From G963665495 sp963667575 (GTDB lineage: Bacteria; Desulfobacterota; Desulfovibrionia; Desulfovibrionales; Desulfovibrionaceae), in assembly GCA_963667575.2 (NCBI GenBank), contig CAXXHY010000004.1:1-64000 (forward strand): a stretch of 64,000 bases of DNA, written 5' to 3'. Both the position numbers and the translations under genes were made by a program. Below, piece after piece: positions 44,107-52,169 of the stretch. Within the stretch, counting starts at the first letter, position 1; each line of letters starts with the position of its first letter. The notes below the pieces were generated by a model. That model saw nothing but the letters and a program-made list of their open reading frames with translations. It did not search any database and was not told the DNA's origin.

Positions 44107-46068
44107 TCAGCTCTTGAACTTCTGCTCTTCCTGCGCGGCAGGGAAGCGGATGATGATGGCGCAACCGCCTTCCGGGTTGTTTTCCGCATGGACTTTGCCG
44201 CCCATCTCATGAACGAGCTTTTTGACCAGGGCCAGGCCGATGCCTGTGCCTTTGGTCTTGCGGGTCAGCGAATTGTCCACCCGGTAAAAATCCTCGAAGA
44301 TCTTGTGCAGGGATTTTTTGGGGATTCCCGGTCCCTTGTCCGCCACCTTCAGGGTAATTCCTTCGGGATCGCTGCTCACAGTGATGTCGATCTGCTTTTT
44401 CTCCGCATCCTTGCCGAATTTGACGCTGTTTTCCATCAGATTCAACAGCACCTGGATCATGGCTTCGCGGTCGTAGCGCACCAGGGTCAGGTTGGTCTCG
44501 TCCAGTTCCTCCGCATCAGGTTCGAAGCGGATGGTGCAGGCAAAGCCTTCCTTGCGCATTTTCTCCTGCATCAGGTCCCGTACTTCGGACACAACCTCGC
44601 TCAGGTCGCCTTCGCTCATGGAAAAGCTGCGGTTGCGTTTTTCCAGTTTGGAGAACTCGAGCACGTTGTTGATCAGGCGTCCGAGCCGATCGCTCTCCGT
44701 ACGCAGGATGCGGTAGTAATCCTGTTCGCGGTTGCGGTTGCGCGCAATGCCCTGTTCCAGCATCTCGATGTAGAGCCGGATGTTGGTGAGCGGTGTTTTC
44801 AGCTCGTGGGTCACCGAGGAGACGAATCCGGAGCGGCGTTTGGAATGCTCCACCACCACGCCGGCGCTCTTGTAAATGGCGAAAACCCCCAGCAACAGGA
44901 CGCCCAGCAGCGCCGCCACCAGAAAATTGACCGTACGCATGGCATCGGAAACAGGCGGTTTGCCGCATTCGAGCCCCACCTCGAGGAAGTCGAAGGGCCG
45001 TGGAAAGGTCCGCACCAGGGTAAACTGGGGTTTTTTGATCTCAGCGCCCGCTTCCAGCAGGGCGTCGGGTCGCCCGCTGCCCCGAACCCAGAGGGTCATG
45101 CGGCTGAATATGGAAATGGGCTGATTGAGAAAATAGGTCCGGGCCAGGTATTCGAGAAAGTCCCGGACATCTACTACGAACCCCTGCCTGAGTATGCGGC
45201 TGTCAATGACGATACGGCGAAAAATGAAGATGTTGCCGTTTTTAAGAAATACGGCCTGAAGCGGGTTCACCTCCACGGCAAAGGTTTCTGGCTCGAGTCC
45301 GAGCTCCGGACGCGCCGACTCCGGCGTAATGTCCACTTCCTTGATGGGGCTGCTGGAGCCTCCGGAAGAGCCCGTGGATTTTCTGGCAGTCCTGTGTGGT
45401 TTGGGTTTGGGGGCTTTCGCAGAGGTTTCCGGAGGAGCAGGGGCCAGCTTTTCGGCTTGCTCGGCAGTGAGTTGCTCCACTCGCGACCCCTGGGAGATGA
45501 GGTAGTCGTCCTGGCGTTCCCTGTGTTTCATGGAAAAGTATTTCCCCGCGAACATGTCATCAACGAGGTTGAAGCGGGATGCCGCCGCAGCCATCTCCTT
45601 TTGCTTACGCTCTTCTTCCTGGGCTTTGGCATTGGCCGCGACCTGATCATCGTCGATCCATTGCAGCTTGAGATCCTGTTTGGGATCCACCTTTGGTTCG
45701 GTTTTCTTCTTTTTTTTCGGGGCCGAGGGCTTGCGCGTCAGGTAGGACCCGCTGGAGTCCCTGGCCACAAGCGTTACGGACTGATTGGCGGCCATGGCAT
45801 CCGGCGCGGCCTGAACATAGGCCAGAATATAGGGTTGCTCCGGAATCTGGTCCTGCAGCTTGTTGTAGGCGTCCACACTGCGGGATTCTTCTTTGCGGAT
45901 CAGGTCCACGAGTTCTTCCTGCATGGCGTCGAACAAGGTCTCCCCGAAAAAGCGCATCTTGGCGCTCTCCTCGTGTTCCAGCCCCTGATAGGTACGGAGC
46001 AGCAGGTAGCCCAGGGGCAGGGTGAGGCCCAGGACGAAAATCAACAGCAGGAAACGCAGTCTGCGCAC
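44107..46068 (-). CDS. Sensor histidine kinase with large periplasmic domain
   Basis: 653 residues. A first membrane segment (FLLLIFVLGLTLPLGYLLL) and a second near residue 375 (FLVAALLGVLLLGVFAIY) enclose about 350 residues outside the membrane. This part contains lysine/glutamate-rich coiled stretches and a low-complexity Ala/Pro/Lys/Ser hinge (KPKPHRTARKSTGSSGGSSS). The kinase core has SSVTHELKTPLTNIRLYIEM, the N-box LLNLMENSVKFGKD, DKGPGIPKKSLHKIFEDFYR and GTGIGLALVKKLVHEMGG. It overlaps no gene and is 3 bp after the OmpR-type regulator, so the two form a two-component pair. Confidence 0.92.
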   Translation of the reverse strand: MRRLRFLLLIFVLGLTLPLGYLLLRTYQGLEHEESAKMRFFGETLFDAMQEELVDLIRKEESRSVDAYNKLQDQIPEQPYILAYVQAAPDAMAANQSVTLVARDSSGSYLTRKPSAPKKKKKTEPKVDPKQDLKLQWIDDDQVAANAKAQEEERKQKEMAAAASRFNLVDDMFAGKYFSMKHRERQDDYLISQGSRVEQLTAEQAEKLAPAPPETSAKAPKPKPHRTARKSTGSSGGSSSPIKEVDITPESARPELGLEPETFAVEVNPLQAVFLKNGNIFIFRRIVIDSRILRQGFVVDVRDFLEYLARTYFLNQPISIFSRMTLWVRGSGRPDALLEAGAEIKKPQFTLVRTFPRPFDFLEVGLECGKPPVSDAMRTVNFLVAALLGVLLLGVFAIYKSAGVVVEHSKRRSGFVSSVTHELKTPLTNIRLYIEMLEQGIARNRNREQDYYRILRTESDRLGRLINNVLEFSKLEKRNRSFSMSEGDLSEVVSEVRDLMQEKMRKEGFACTIRFEPDAEELDETNLTLVRYDREAMIQVLLNLMENSVKFGKDAEKKQIDITVSSDPEGITLKVADKGPGIPKKSLHKIFEDFYRVDNSLTRKTKGTGIGLALVKKLVHEMGGKVHAENNPEGGCAIIIRFPAAQEEQKFKS

Positions 46069-46071
46069 AGG

Positions 46072-46764
46072 CTAATCCTCGAGCCGCAGCCTGTAGCCCG
46101 CACCGCGGACCGTCAGAATCACGGGTTCTTCCGTGAGCTGGGCGATTTTTTTGCGCAGTTTGAGCATGTGGATATCCACCGTACGGGTTTCAACCTCTGC
46201 GTCGCCGTAGCGCCAGACATCGCGCAGCAGGTCTTTGCGTCCGGTGATGCGGTCCTTGTTGCGGTACAGGTAGGAAAGGATCTCCATCTCGCGCCGGGTC
46301 AGCTCCACGCGTTCATCCCCGAGGGATGCGAACAGGCTGCCGCCGTCAAAGGTGATGCCGCAGACTTCCAGGCGCTCGTCCACCGGGCCCTTGCCCGAGC
46401 GTCTGAGCACGGCTTCCACCCGGACCATGAGCTCGCGCAGCGAAAAGGGCTTGCAGACGTAGTCGTCCGCACCGGCCTTGAACCCGGCCACTATGTCTTC
46501 TTCCGAGCCTTTGGCCGTGAGCATTATCACGGGCTGTGCAGGCTTTTCCCGACGTAGGGCCGTGCAGATGGAAAATCCATCCAGGGTCGGCAGCATCACG
46601 TCCAGCAGAACCAGGTCGTAACTGCCGTCCAGGGCTTCCTTCAGCCCCAGGCCGCCGTCTTCCCGGCCTTCCACTTCGTAGCCGTTGAATACCAGCACAT
46701 CGGACAACCCATCCAGAATGGCGGGATCGTCTTCCACCACCAGAATGCGTGCTTTTTTCTCCAT
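46072..46764 (-). CDS. OmpR/PhoB-family response regulator
   Basis: 230 residues from the ATG at 46764 (MEKKARILVVEDDPAILDGL); the frame is open to 46791, but AGGA lies at proper distance only from this start. The receiver has the acidic pair EDD, the phospho-acceptor in DLVLLDVMLPTLDG and K in VCKPFSLREL. The winged-helix output ends RTVDIHMLKLRKKIAQ...VRGAGYRLRLED. It is cotranscribed with the sensor kinase downstream. Confidence 0.93.
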   Translation of the reverse strand: MEKKARILVVEDDPAILDGLSDVLVFNGYEVEGREDGGLGLKEALDGSYDLVLLDVMLPTLDGFSICTALRREKPAQPVIMLTAKGSEEDIVAGFKAGADDYVCKPFSLRELMVRVEAVLRRSGKGPVDERLEVCGITFDGGSLFASLGDERVELTRREMEILSYLYRNKDRITGRKDLLRDVWRYGDAEVETRTVDIHMLKLRKKIAQLTEEPVILTVRGAGYRLRLED

Positions 46765-46950
46765 GTTATCAATCCTGTCTCGGTTTTTCATTGCAAATCA
46801 TAGAATATGGCCGGAACGAATAAAAGTAAAAGTTGTGTAAAAAACAGGTTTCTGCGTTTAACAGTACTTTGAATTGCAGAATTTGCTCCTGAATGTATGC
46901 TTTTGACAAGTAAAAACAGCCATACCTTGGAAGAGCAAAAGGAGAACGCC

Positions 46951-48396
46951 ATGTCCAGCAGAAACTTTAACTCGGCAATTGCAATCTGCCTGCTCATCGG
47001 AGTCACCATTGTGGCTCTGCTCAATGTCGCGGAGATCGATCCTCCGCAATCCGACGCGGGCACCATTCATCCCGGTTACACCCAATCCGGCCCTCTGACG
47101 CTGCGGGCGGACCTGGTCCAGAGCCTGATATACGCAAAGGGCGACGGCCGGTTCGCGCTTTCTCTGCAGCTTAACGCTCCGGTGGAGGCCATGACCGCGG
47201 CCGAACCGCGCGACGTGGACCTGGTCATCGTTCTGGACCGGAGCGGCTCCATGCAGGGCAAGAACCTGGCGGATGCCAAACGGGCCTTGTCCGCGCTCCT
47301 GGAGACCATGACGCCGGGGGACCGTATTGCCCTGGTTACCTATTCCAACACGGTTTCCGTGGAAAGTCCGCTCATCTATTGCACTTCGGAGAACCGCAGC
47401 GTTTTGCAGCATCATCTGTCGCGCATACGCGCCGGCGGCGGCACCAATCTTGGCGGCGGCCTGCAGCGCGGTATTCAGCTGGCCCTGGATGGCCAGCTCG
47501 AATCCTATAACGATGCCGGAAAGCGGGCAACAAAAGTTATCCTCGTGTCGGATGGTCTGGCAAACCACGGCGTTACGGATCCGTACGCCCTCGGCAGCAT
47601 GGCAGCCCATGCCGTGGAGAGCGGTTGCTGCGTGAGCACCGTGGGGCTGGGGCTGGACTTCAACGAACAGCTCATGACCGCCATCGCGGATAAAGGTACG
47701 GGCTCGTATTATTATCTGGAAAAGTCCGGGAATGTGGCCGAGACCTTTACCAAAGAATTTCTCAATGAAAAAACAGTGTCCGCCTCTCAGGTGGAAGTCC
47801 GTATCCCACTGCCGGACGGCGTGCGACTGCTGCAGGCCGCAGGCTACCCCGTGGATACCGCGTCGCATATCGCCATTTTCCGCCCCGGCAGCGTGCATGC
47901 CGGACAGTCCCGGAAATTGTATCTGACCTTTGAAGCAGATGCGCATGTGGCCAGGCAGTTCGTGATTCAGGGCATCTCCGTTCAGTATGTGGCTCACGGA
48001 CGCTTGCTTACGGCCAGCCTGGACAAACCGCTGACCCTGACCTGCGTGGCCGACGCCGACAAGGCCGAAGCCTCCGTACGCAGGGACCAGTGGGAACAGA
48101 AGGTGCTGCGCGAAGATTACAGCAAGCTGCGCGAGGAAGTGGCCAAAGCGGTGCGTGTGGGCGACAAAAATGAAGCCAAGCTGAAGATCGAGCAATATCG
48201 CCGTGAAAAGACCGCGTTGAACGTCCGTTTCAAGTCGCCTGCCGTGACGCACAATCTGCAACAGGATCTGGCGGCTCTGGATGAAAAACTGGACGATGCT
48301 TTTACCGGAAGTGCCCAGGAAACCAGGAAAAAACAAAAAAGCTATGCGAAGGCCGTTCAGCACGAAGGCTATCTGGAGCGGCGGGCAAAGAACTAG
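46951..48396 (+). CDS. Membrane-anchored von Willebrand factor A-domain protein
   Basis: 481 residues. The ATG at 46951 has AAAAGGAG upstream. An N-terminal membrane segment (IAICLLIGVTIVALLNV) precedes the VWA domain with MIDAS motif VLDRSGSMQGKN and the second threonine region GGGTNLGGGL; a beta-sandwich-like part follows (GVRLLQAAGYPVDTASHIAI). The C-terminal 130 residues are a charged coiled coil. The protein probably acts in the periplasm on an unknown partner. The next genes are PspA and a membrane protein, so an envelope-stress role is plausible by neighbourhood. The 501-codon minus-strand frame is a shadow. Confidence 0.85.
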   Translation: MSSRNFNSAIAICLLIGVTIVALLNVAEIDPPQSDAGTIHPGYTQSGPLTLRADLVQSLIYAKGDGRFALSLQLNAPVEAMTAAEPRDVDLVIVLDRSGSMQGKNLADAKRALSALLETMTPGDRIALVTYSNTVSVESPLIYCTSENRSVLQHHLSRIRAGGGTNLGGGLQRGIQLALDGQLESYNDAGKRATKVILVSDGLANHGVTDPYALGSMAAHAVESGCCVSTVGLGLDFNEQLMTAIADKGTGSYYYLEKSGNVAETFTKEFLNEKTVSASQVEVRIPLPDGVRLLQAAGYPVDTASHIAIFRPGSVHAGQSRKLYLTFEADAHVARQFVIQGISVQYVAHGRLLTASLDKPLTLTCVADADKAEASVRRDQWEQKVLREDYSKLREEVAKAVRVGDKNEAKLKIEQYRREKTALNVRFKSPAVTHNLQQDLAALDEKLDDAFTGSAQETRKKQKSYAKAVQHEGYLERRAKN

Positions 48397-48530
48397 GCAG
48401 GGGCGGAGAACGTTTGCTGGAATGGCTGAAGATACGACTCGTTGAAAAGTAGAAGAATGCGAATGAACCAGGATTGTTGGAGACGAGGTTCACAGTCTCC
48501 GGAGGCCAAAATCAGAACAAGGAGAATATC

Positions 48531-49130
48531 ATGAGTATCCTGAAACGATTTACACGCATGCTCCGTGCCGACATGCACGGCCTGCTGGATATGTTGGAAG
48601 ACAAGTCGCTGCTGCTCAAGCAGTGTTTACGAGATATGGAAGAGGATCTGGAAGGCGAACGCTACCTGCTTGCGCGGTTGCGTATGACCAAGGAACAGAC
48701 GGACGATCAGCTCGAGCAGAAACAGACCGAGCTGGAGAACTTTGAAAACGGCATTGAAACCGCCATGGAGCGCGGCGAGGACAGGCTGGCTCGACTGCTC
48801 ATCCGCCGCAGAATCAGCACGGAAGCTCATATTCAGGCGCTCATCCGTCAGAATGCGGCCTTGGTCAAGGAGCTGGACAGGGCTGTGGAAAATCATGAAC
48901 GGCGCCGTATGCGCTATGAGGAGATCAAATTGCGTACCGATGAATACTCCTTGAAAAAGGAACGTACGAGAATTCTCAAGGCAACCAACGCCGCCCAGGC
49001 CCTCAATGGTCTGGAAGATCCGTGGAACAGCGCCCCCACGGAAGCGGCGGTGGAGCTGGAATTGCTGCGGCGCAAGGGCGCCATGGGAGTGCAGCCGGGC
49101 ATGCCGGGAAGGGAGGCGGTCCATGCCTGA
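48531..49130 (+). CDS. pspA: PspA/IM30-family protein
   Basis: 199 residues. MSILKRFTRMLRADMHGLLD, then LEDKSLLLKQCLRDMEEDLE, is the amphipathic N-terminal helix and first coil of PspA proteins; the rest is almost entirely coiled coil (LRMTKEQTDDQLEQKQTELE; ALVKELDRAVENHERRRMRY), with a non-helical tail. AAGGAG precedes the start. PspA forms ESCRT-III-like oligomers on stressed membranes. It follows the VWA gene by 134 bp, with an 8-bp overlap into the next gene. Confidence 0.85.
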   Translation: MSILKRFTRMLRADMHGLLDMLEDKSLLLKQCLRDMEEDLEGERYLLARLRMTKEQTDDQLEQKQTELENFENGIETAMERGEDRLARLLIRRRISTEAHIQALIRQNAALVKELDRAVENHERRRMRYEEIKLRTDEYSLKKERTRILKATNAAQALNGLEDPWNSAPTEAAVELELLRRKGAMGVQPGMPGREAVHA

Positions 49131-49674
49131 GCATCCCATTAGGACGACGCTCGCTTATGGTCTGGCCGCGGGCCTTGTGTTCGCGGCCTGCTATGATCTG
49201 CTGGAGGTGCGGTTTTTTCATGCCACACTGCTGGGGCTGGGGTTCTGGTTCTGCCTGGCCTGCTACGCGCTGCTGCTGGCGCGGATGTACCGAAAACCCA
49301 TGGGACACCTGATTTTGCCGCTGTTGTCAGGATCCGTGGTCATCTGCCTGCTGTATCTGGCGCATGTCCGGACGTTTCACCTGCTGCTGGTGAATTTGCT
49401 GCTGTTCGTCTGGCTTCGCTCGCAGCTTTTTCCTTCGGACGGCGGAAAGACCCTGCTGCTGGAAAGCGTGCTCGGCGGGAGCTGCATGCTGATATCGGTG
49501 GTGGTGCTGCGGCTGGGGCTGGGAATGGACGCCCTGGGCGTGGGGCTGGCGGTCTGGCTGTTCTTTCAGATCCAGTCCCTGTTTTTTCTCTGGCATCCGT
49601 GTCCGCCTCCGACAACCAATCGTTTCGAGCGTGCCTATCTGACCGCCCAGCGTCTGCTGGGGCAGGGTTCATGA
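49123..49674 (+). CDS. Multi-pass membrane protein cotranscribed with pspA
   Basis: 183 residues with five or six hydrophobic segments (TLAYGLAAGLVFAACYDLLE; LLGLGFWFCLACYALLLARM; HLLLVNLLLFVWL; VVVLRLGLGMDALGVGLAVW). Its start overlaps the pspA stop by 8 bp and has GGGAGG upstream, so the two are likely coupled and it may be the membrane partner of PspA. Family not recognised. Its last 40 bp overlap the end of the convergent TraB-type gene. Confidence 0.7.
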   Translation: MPEHPIRTTLAYGLAAGLVFAACYDLLEVRFFHATLLGLGFWFCLACYALLLARMYRKPMGHLILPLLSGSVVICLLYLAHVRTFHLLLVNLLLFVWLRSQLFPSDGGKTLLLESVLGGSCMLISVVVLRLGLGMDALGVGLAVWLFFQIQSLFFLWHPCPPPTTNRFERAYLTAQRLLGQGS

Positions 49675-50789
49675 ACAGCGGCGAACAATCGGGGAACACC
49701 GGCCGGCGTTTCCGGCCGGTGCAACCAACGCCGCGGGGCTGACTGCATGGCTCCCTGGCCGGCGCCCACCTGCCTTACCTTGTATCCGCGTTTTTTCAGC
49801 AAAGCGGGCACGCCGTCCGCACCCACCAGATGCAGCGCGCCCACCATGGCGAAAAAGGGTTTCCCGGCTTTGATAAGTTTTTCAATACCCGCGGCCATGG
49901 TCTTGTTTCTGTCGCGTATCATTATATCGTAGTTGCGCTTGTCCTGGTCCGACTGTGTCTCCATGCCCACTGCCATTTTTTCCATTCCCGGAGCATCGCC
50001 GGTTCGCCAGAATTCGATAATGCGGGGAAACAGGGCCTCAATCTGGGGCAGGGATTCCATGGTTTTTTGCAGGTAGGCGTCTTTGTCTTCGCCCGGAAGT
50101 TTGCTGAGCATACGGAGTTGTGCTTCGAGGCTTTCCAGTTCAACCAGGCGGCGCTTGCCGCGTTTATTCATAAAGTGCATATCCAGGCCGATCTGGCCGC
50201 TGGCTCCGAGTTTCTGGTAGGCGGCTTGTTCGAGCTGAAAACCCAGAAGCCATGGGCGGAGTCTTCCGAACAACTGCGGATCCATGCCGTTTTGACGCAG
50301 CATGTCCAGGGTTTTCTGAGAGACGTGCTTTGCCAGCGAGTCCCCCTTGGGGTAGGTGCCCAGGCTGCGTACAAGCTGGGCGAATTCCGGCGTGAGATTT
50401 TTGGTGTCGGCCTCCACCGCGATTACTTCTGACGCGTCAAAGGCCTCCTCGATACGTGCGTCCAGCGGATACAAGTCCTTGGTGCCCAGATGAATGGTGC
50501 CCAGCAGGTAGCCTGTGGTCTTGCCGGACCGAACCTGCCAGAGAAACAGCTTGCCCGTTCCCCTGATTGGTTTGTCTGACCTTTGACCCGCCTGTGGAAC
50601 AAACGGCTTGCCGTGTCCTTGAGGCACGGGTGGTTTGTCCGATACGTGCAGGGCGCCCTGGGTGTCGCGCCAGGTGTAAATGGCGGCATGACCAGGATAG
50701 GGCGCGGCAATGCCGAGCACCCAGATCAGTGCGAGGAAAACAACGATGGTGCTGCGAACTGCGAATGACCGGACAGGGATACTATGCAT
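49635..50789 (-). CDS. TraB/GumN-family protein with N-terminal DUF4124
   Basis: 384 residues from the ATG at 50789 (GGAG upstream); the frame reaches 51047, but that would cover 86 codons without a signal peptide. The signal segment is STIVVFLALIWVLGIAAPYP, then a DUF4124-like IYTWRDTQGALHVSDKPPVP, then the TraB/GumN domain with YLLGTIHLGTKDLYPLDARI and a second conserved stretch PFFAMVGALHLVGADGVPAL. Family members are thought to be metalloprotease-like, with the G-T-I-H and G-A-L-H histidines as ligands. Likely periplasmic; role unknown. Confidence 0.85.
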   Translation of the reverse strand: MHSIPVRSFAVRSTIVVFLALIWVLGIAAPYPGHAAIYTWRDTQGALHVSDKPPVPQGHGKPFVPQAGQRSDKPIRGTGKLFLWQVRSGKTTGYLLGTIHLGTKDLYPLDARIEEAFDASEVIAVEADTKNLTPEFAQLVRSLGTYPKGDSLAKHVSQKTLDMLRQNGMDPQLFGRLRPWLLGFQLEQAAYQKLGASGQIGLDMHFMNKRGKRRLVELESLEAQLRMLSKLPGEDKDAYLQKTMESLPQIEALFPRIIEFWRTGDAPGMEKMAVGMETQSDQDKRNYDIMIRDRNKTMAAGIEKLIKAGKPFFAMVGALHLVGADGVPALLKKRGYKVRQVGAGQGAMQSAPRRWLHRPETPAGVPRLFAAVHEPCPSRRWAVR

Positions 50790-50867
50790 GGATGGATCTC
50801 CAGATGATTGGCGTGAACGATAGTATGGTGAAAATAGCCTGTCTGGGCTTGTGGGGCAACCGAAGAA

Positions 50868-50925
50868 ACAAAAAACGCGTTTCCCCGCTGGAAAGGGCCG
50901 GAAAACGCGCGTAAAAAAGTCTTCC
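50868..50925 (-). terminator. Stem-loop between the small acidic gene and the TraB-type gene
   Basis: AACGCGTTTCC pairs imperfectly with GGAAAACGCGCGT; A- and T-rich edges on both sides. Probably terminates the leftward small gene. Confidence 0.5.
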
Positions 50926-50976
50926 CCTGTAGCAGCCGGGCTGCCCGGGGAGAAGAAAATGCTAAAGGTGTTGCTG

Positions 50977-51168
50977 TCAGATGTCCTCGCCGGACAAACA
51001 CCTGCTGAAGACGTCTTCTCCCATTCCAGTGGAGTCGTCGTCCTCATCTTTTGTGTTCATGTGCGAAAGCGAAGGCAATTCATACGCCAGATTGTCTGCC
51101 GCATCCATCCCCAACAGCTCAAAGGCCTCTTCAAAACTACCGTAATCGTCTGCATCACCCAATTTCAT
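50977..51168 (-). CDS. Small acidic protein of unknown function
   Basis: 63 residues from the ATG at 51168, with GGAGGAG upstream (MKLGDADDYGSFEEAFELLG). The frame opens at 51330, but the added residues are basic and carry no start signal. It is highly acidic (DEDDDSTGMGEDV), has no membrane segment and a single cysteine. I do not recognise it. Confidence 0.55.
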   Translation of the reverse strand: MKLGDADDYGSFEEAFELLGMDAADNLAYELPSLSHMNTKDEDDDSTGMGEDVFSRCLSGEDI

Positions 51169-51627
51169 CGCAGACTCCTCCCTCCTGCTGACAACCGAAG
51201 CAGTACGTCTTTCCCCGCGCTTCGAACTGCCGGCAGCGATGCCGAAAGAGCGCCCCCCTGAGGGACCGTCTCCCCGAGTATAAAACACATCCCCTGGTAC
51301 AACTGAACGTCCTGGCTGAATATATTCCAACCAAGACTATCTATGTGGTGAGGTACTTGCTAGAAAATGTCAATAATTTTTCTAGAAAAATTTGGCATTT
51401 TTGAAAAAAAGTACACCATCGAGGTATCGGATTTCTGAAGATGGTCAGAGGCTCAAAAAAAGCCCCCGAAAGCCCCCTCAGAAATCCCTGAAATCCAAGA
51501 CTTTTTCAAAAAAAATTTATGTGTTATTTTAGCAAGTTAAGAGTAAATAATTTACGATGAAAACAAAAAATTAAATTTGCCCTTGCCAAAGCATGCTGAA
51601 CTCTGTAGTTACCTCTCCATCGCGTTC
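51169..51627. other. Intergenic region before tRNA-Phe
   Basis: AT-rich, no gene seen. CTAGAAAA and TTTTCTAG (51359-51387) form a stem-loop around TGTCAATAAT. The promoter of tRNA-Phe must lie near 51560-51610. Confidence 0.4.
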
Positions 51628-51703
51628 GCCGAGGTAGCTCAGTCGGTAGAGCAGGGGACTGAAAATCCCCGTGTCGGCAGTTCAATTCTGTCCCTCGGCA
51701 CCA
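51628..51703 (+). tRNA. tRNA-Phe(GAA), insertion site of the island
   Basis: A 76-nt cloverleaf including CCA: acceptor GCCGAGG/CCTCGGC, anticodon stem GGGGA/TCCCC with loop CTGAAAA (GAA), and T arm GGCAGTTCAATTCTGTC with one mismatch. A perfect terminator and a foreign island follow directly. Confidence 0.95.
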
Positions 51704-51710
51704 CGAGAAA

Positions 51711-51746
51711 AAGCCCTTTCAAGGAAATCCTTGAAAGGGCTTTTTT
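51711..51746 (+). terminator. Terminator of tRNA-Phe
   Basis: AAGCCCTTTCAAGGA (51711-51725) pairs perfectly with TCCTTGAAAGGGCTT (51728-51742), followed by T. Confidence 0.9.
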
Positions 51747-51757
51747 CGTTATGACCT

Positions 51758-51786
51758 TTCTGGTCCATCATTGGTCCATCATTTTT
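51758..51786 (+). repeat. Left 29-bp end repeat of the island (tandem TGGTCCATCAT)
   Basis: TTC, then TGGTCCATCAT twice, then TTTT. The identical sequence in the same orientation is at 63940-63968. The decamer TGGTCCATCA in tandem looks like integrase arm-type sites. Confidence 0.75.
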
Positions 51787-52169
51787 CATTTTTCCCATCT
51801 CTACATAAGCTCTCAACGAACCGCATGCCGGGGGCAGGCAAAAGTCTGTCGAAGCTTTCCCCTGGACCGAGTGCGCCCTTGCGTACGCAGTTTTCCAAAA
51901 AATTTGGGGGTAATTTTCTGTATTGGCCGTATGTTTGTCGCCATCCTCTGGCGTTATGGAAATACTTTTCGCAGATGAAACGGACTGCAGCATGGGGGAT
52001 ACGCATGCATTCTGGCAAAACCATCGAAACTTGTTGAACTAATCAGGCAGGGAATGGCCGAATGCTTGCTTGATTTTGCGGGTTGTTATAGATTTTTCGA
52101 ACAAACATTGAAGCGCCACAAGGCGTTTCCGTTGGTTGTAAGTTCGGCAAAAACTGGAGCATTGAGACA
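51787..52169. other. Spacer between island end and defence operon
   Basis: About 380 bp; minus-strand frames (51779-52024 and 51682-51993) have no family resemblance or good starts. The promoter for the rightward operon is presumably in the last 150 bp. Confidence 0.35.

Noticed and set aside
43915..46557. 880-codon open frame on the plus strand
   Set aside because: It is antisense to tRNA-Leu, the sensor kinase and its regulator; there is no gene signal.
46858..48363. 501-codon open frame on the minus strand
   Set aside because: It is antisense to the VWA gene, which has a MIDAS motif and a good start.
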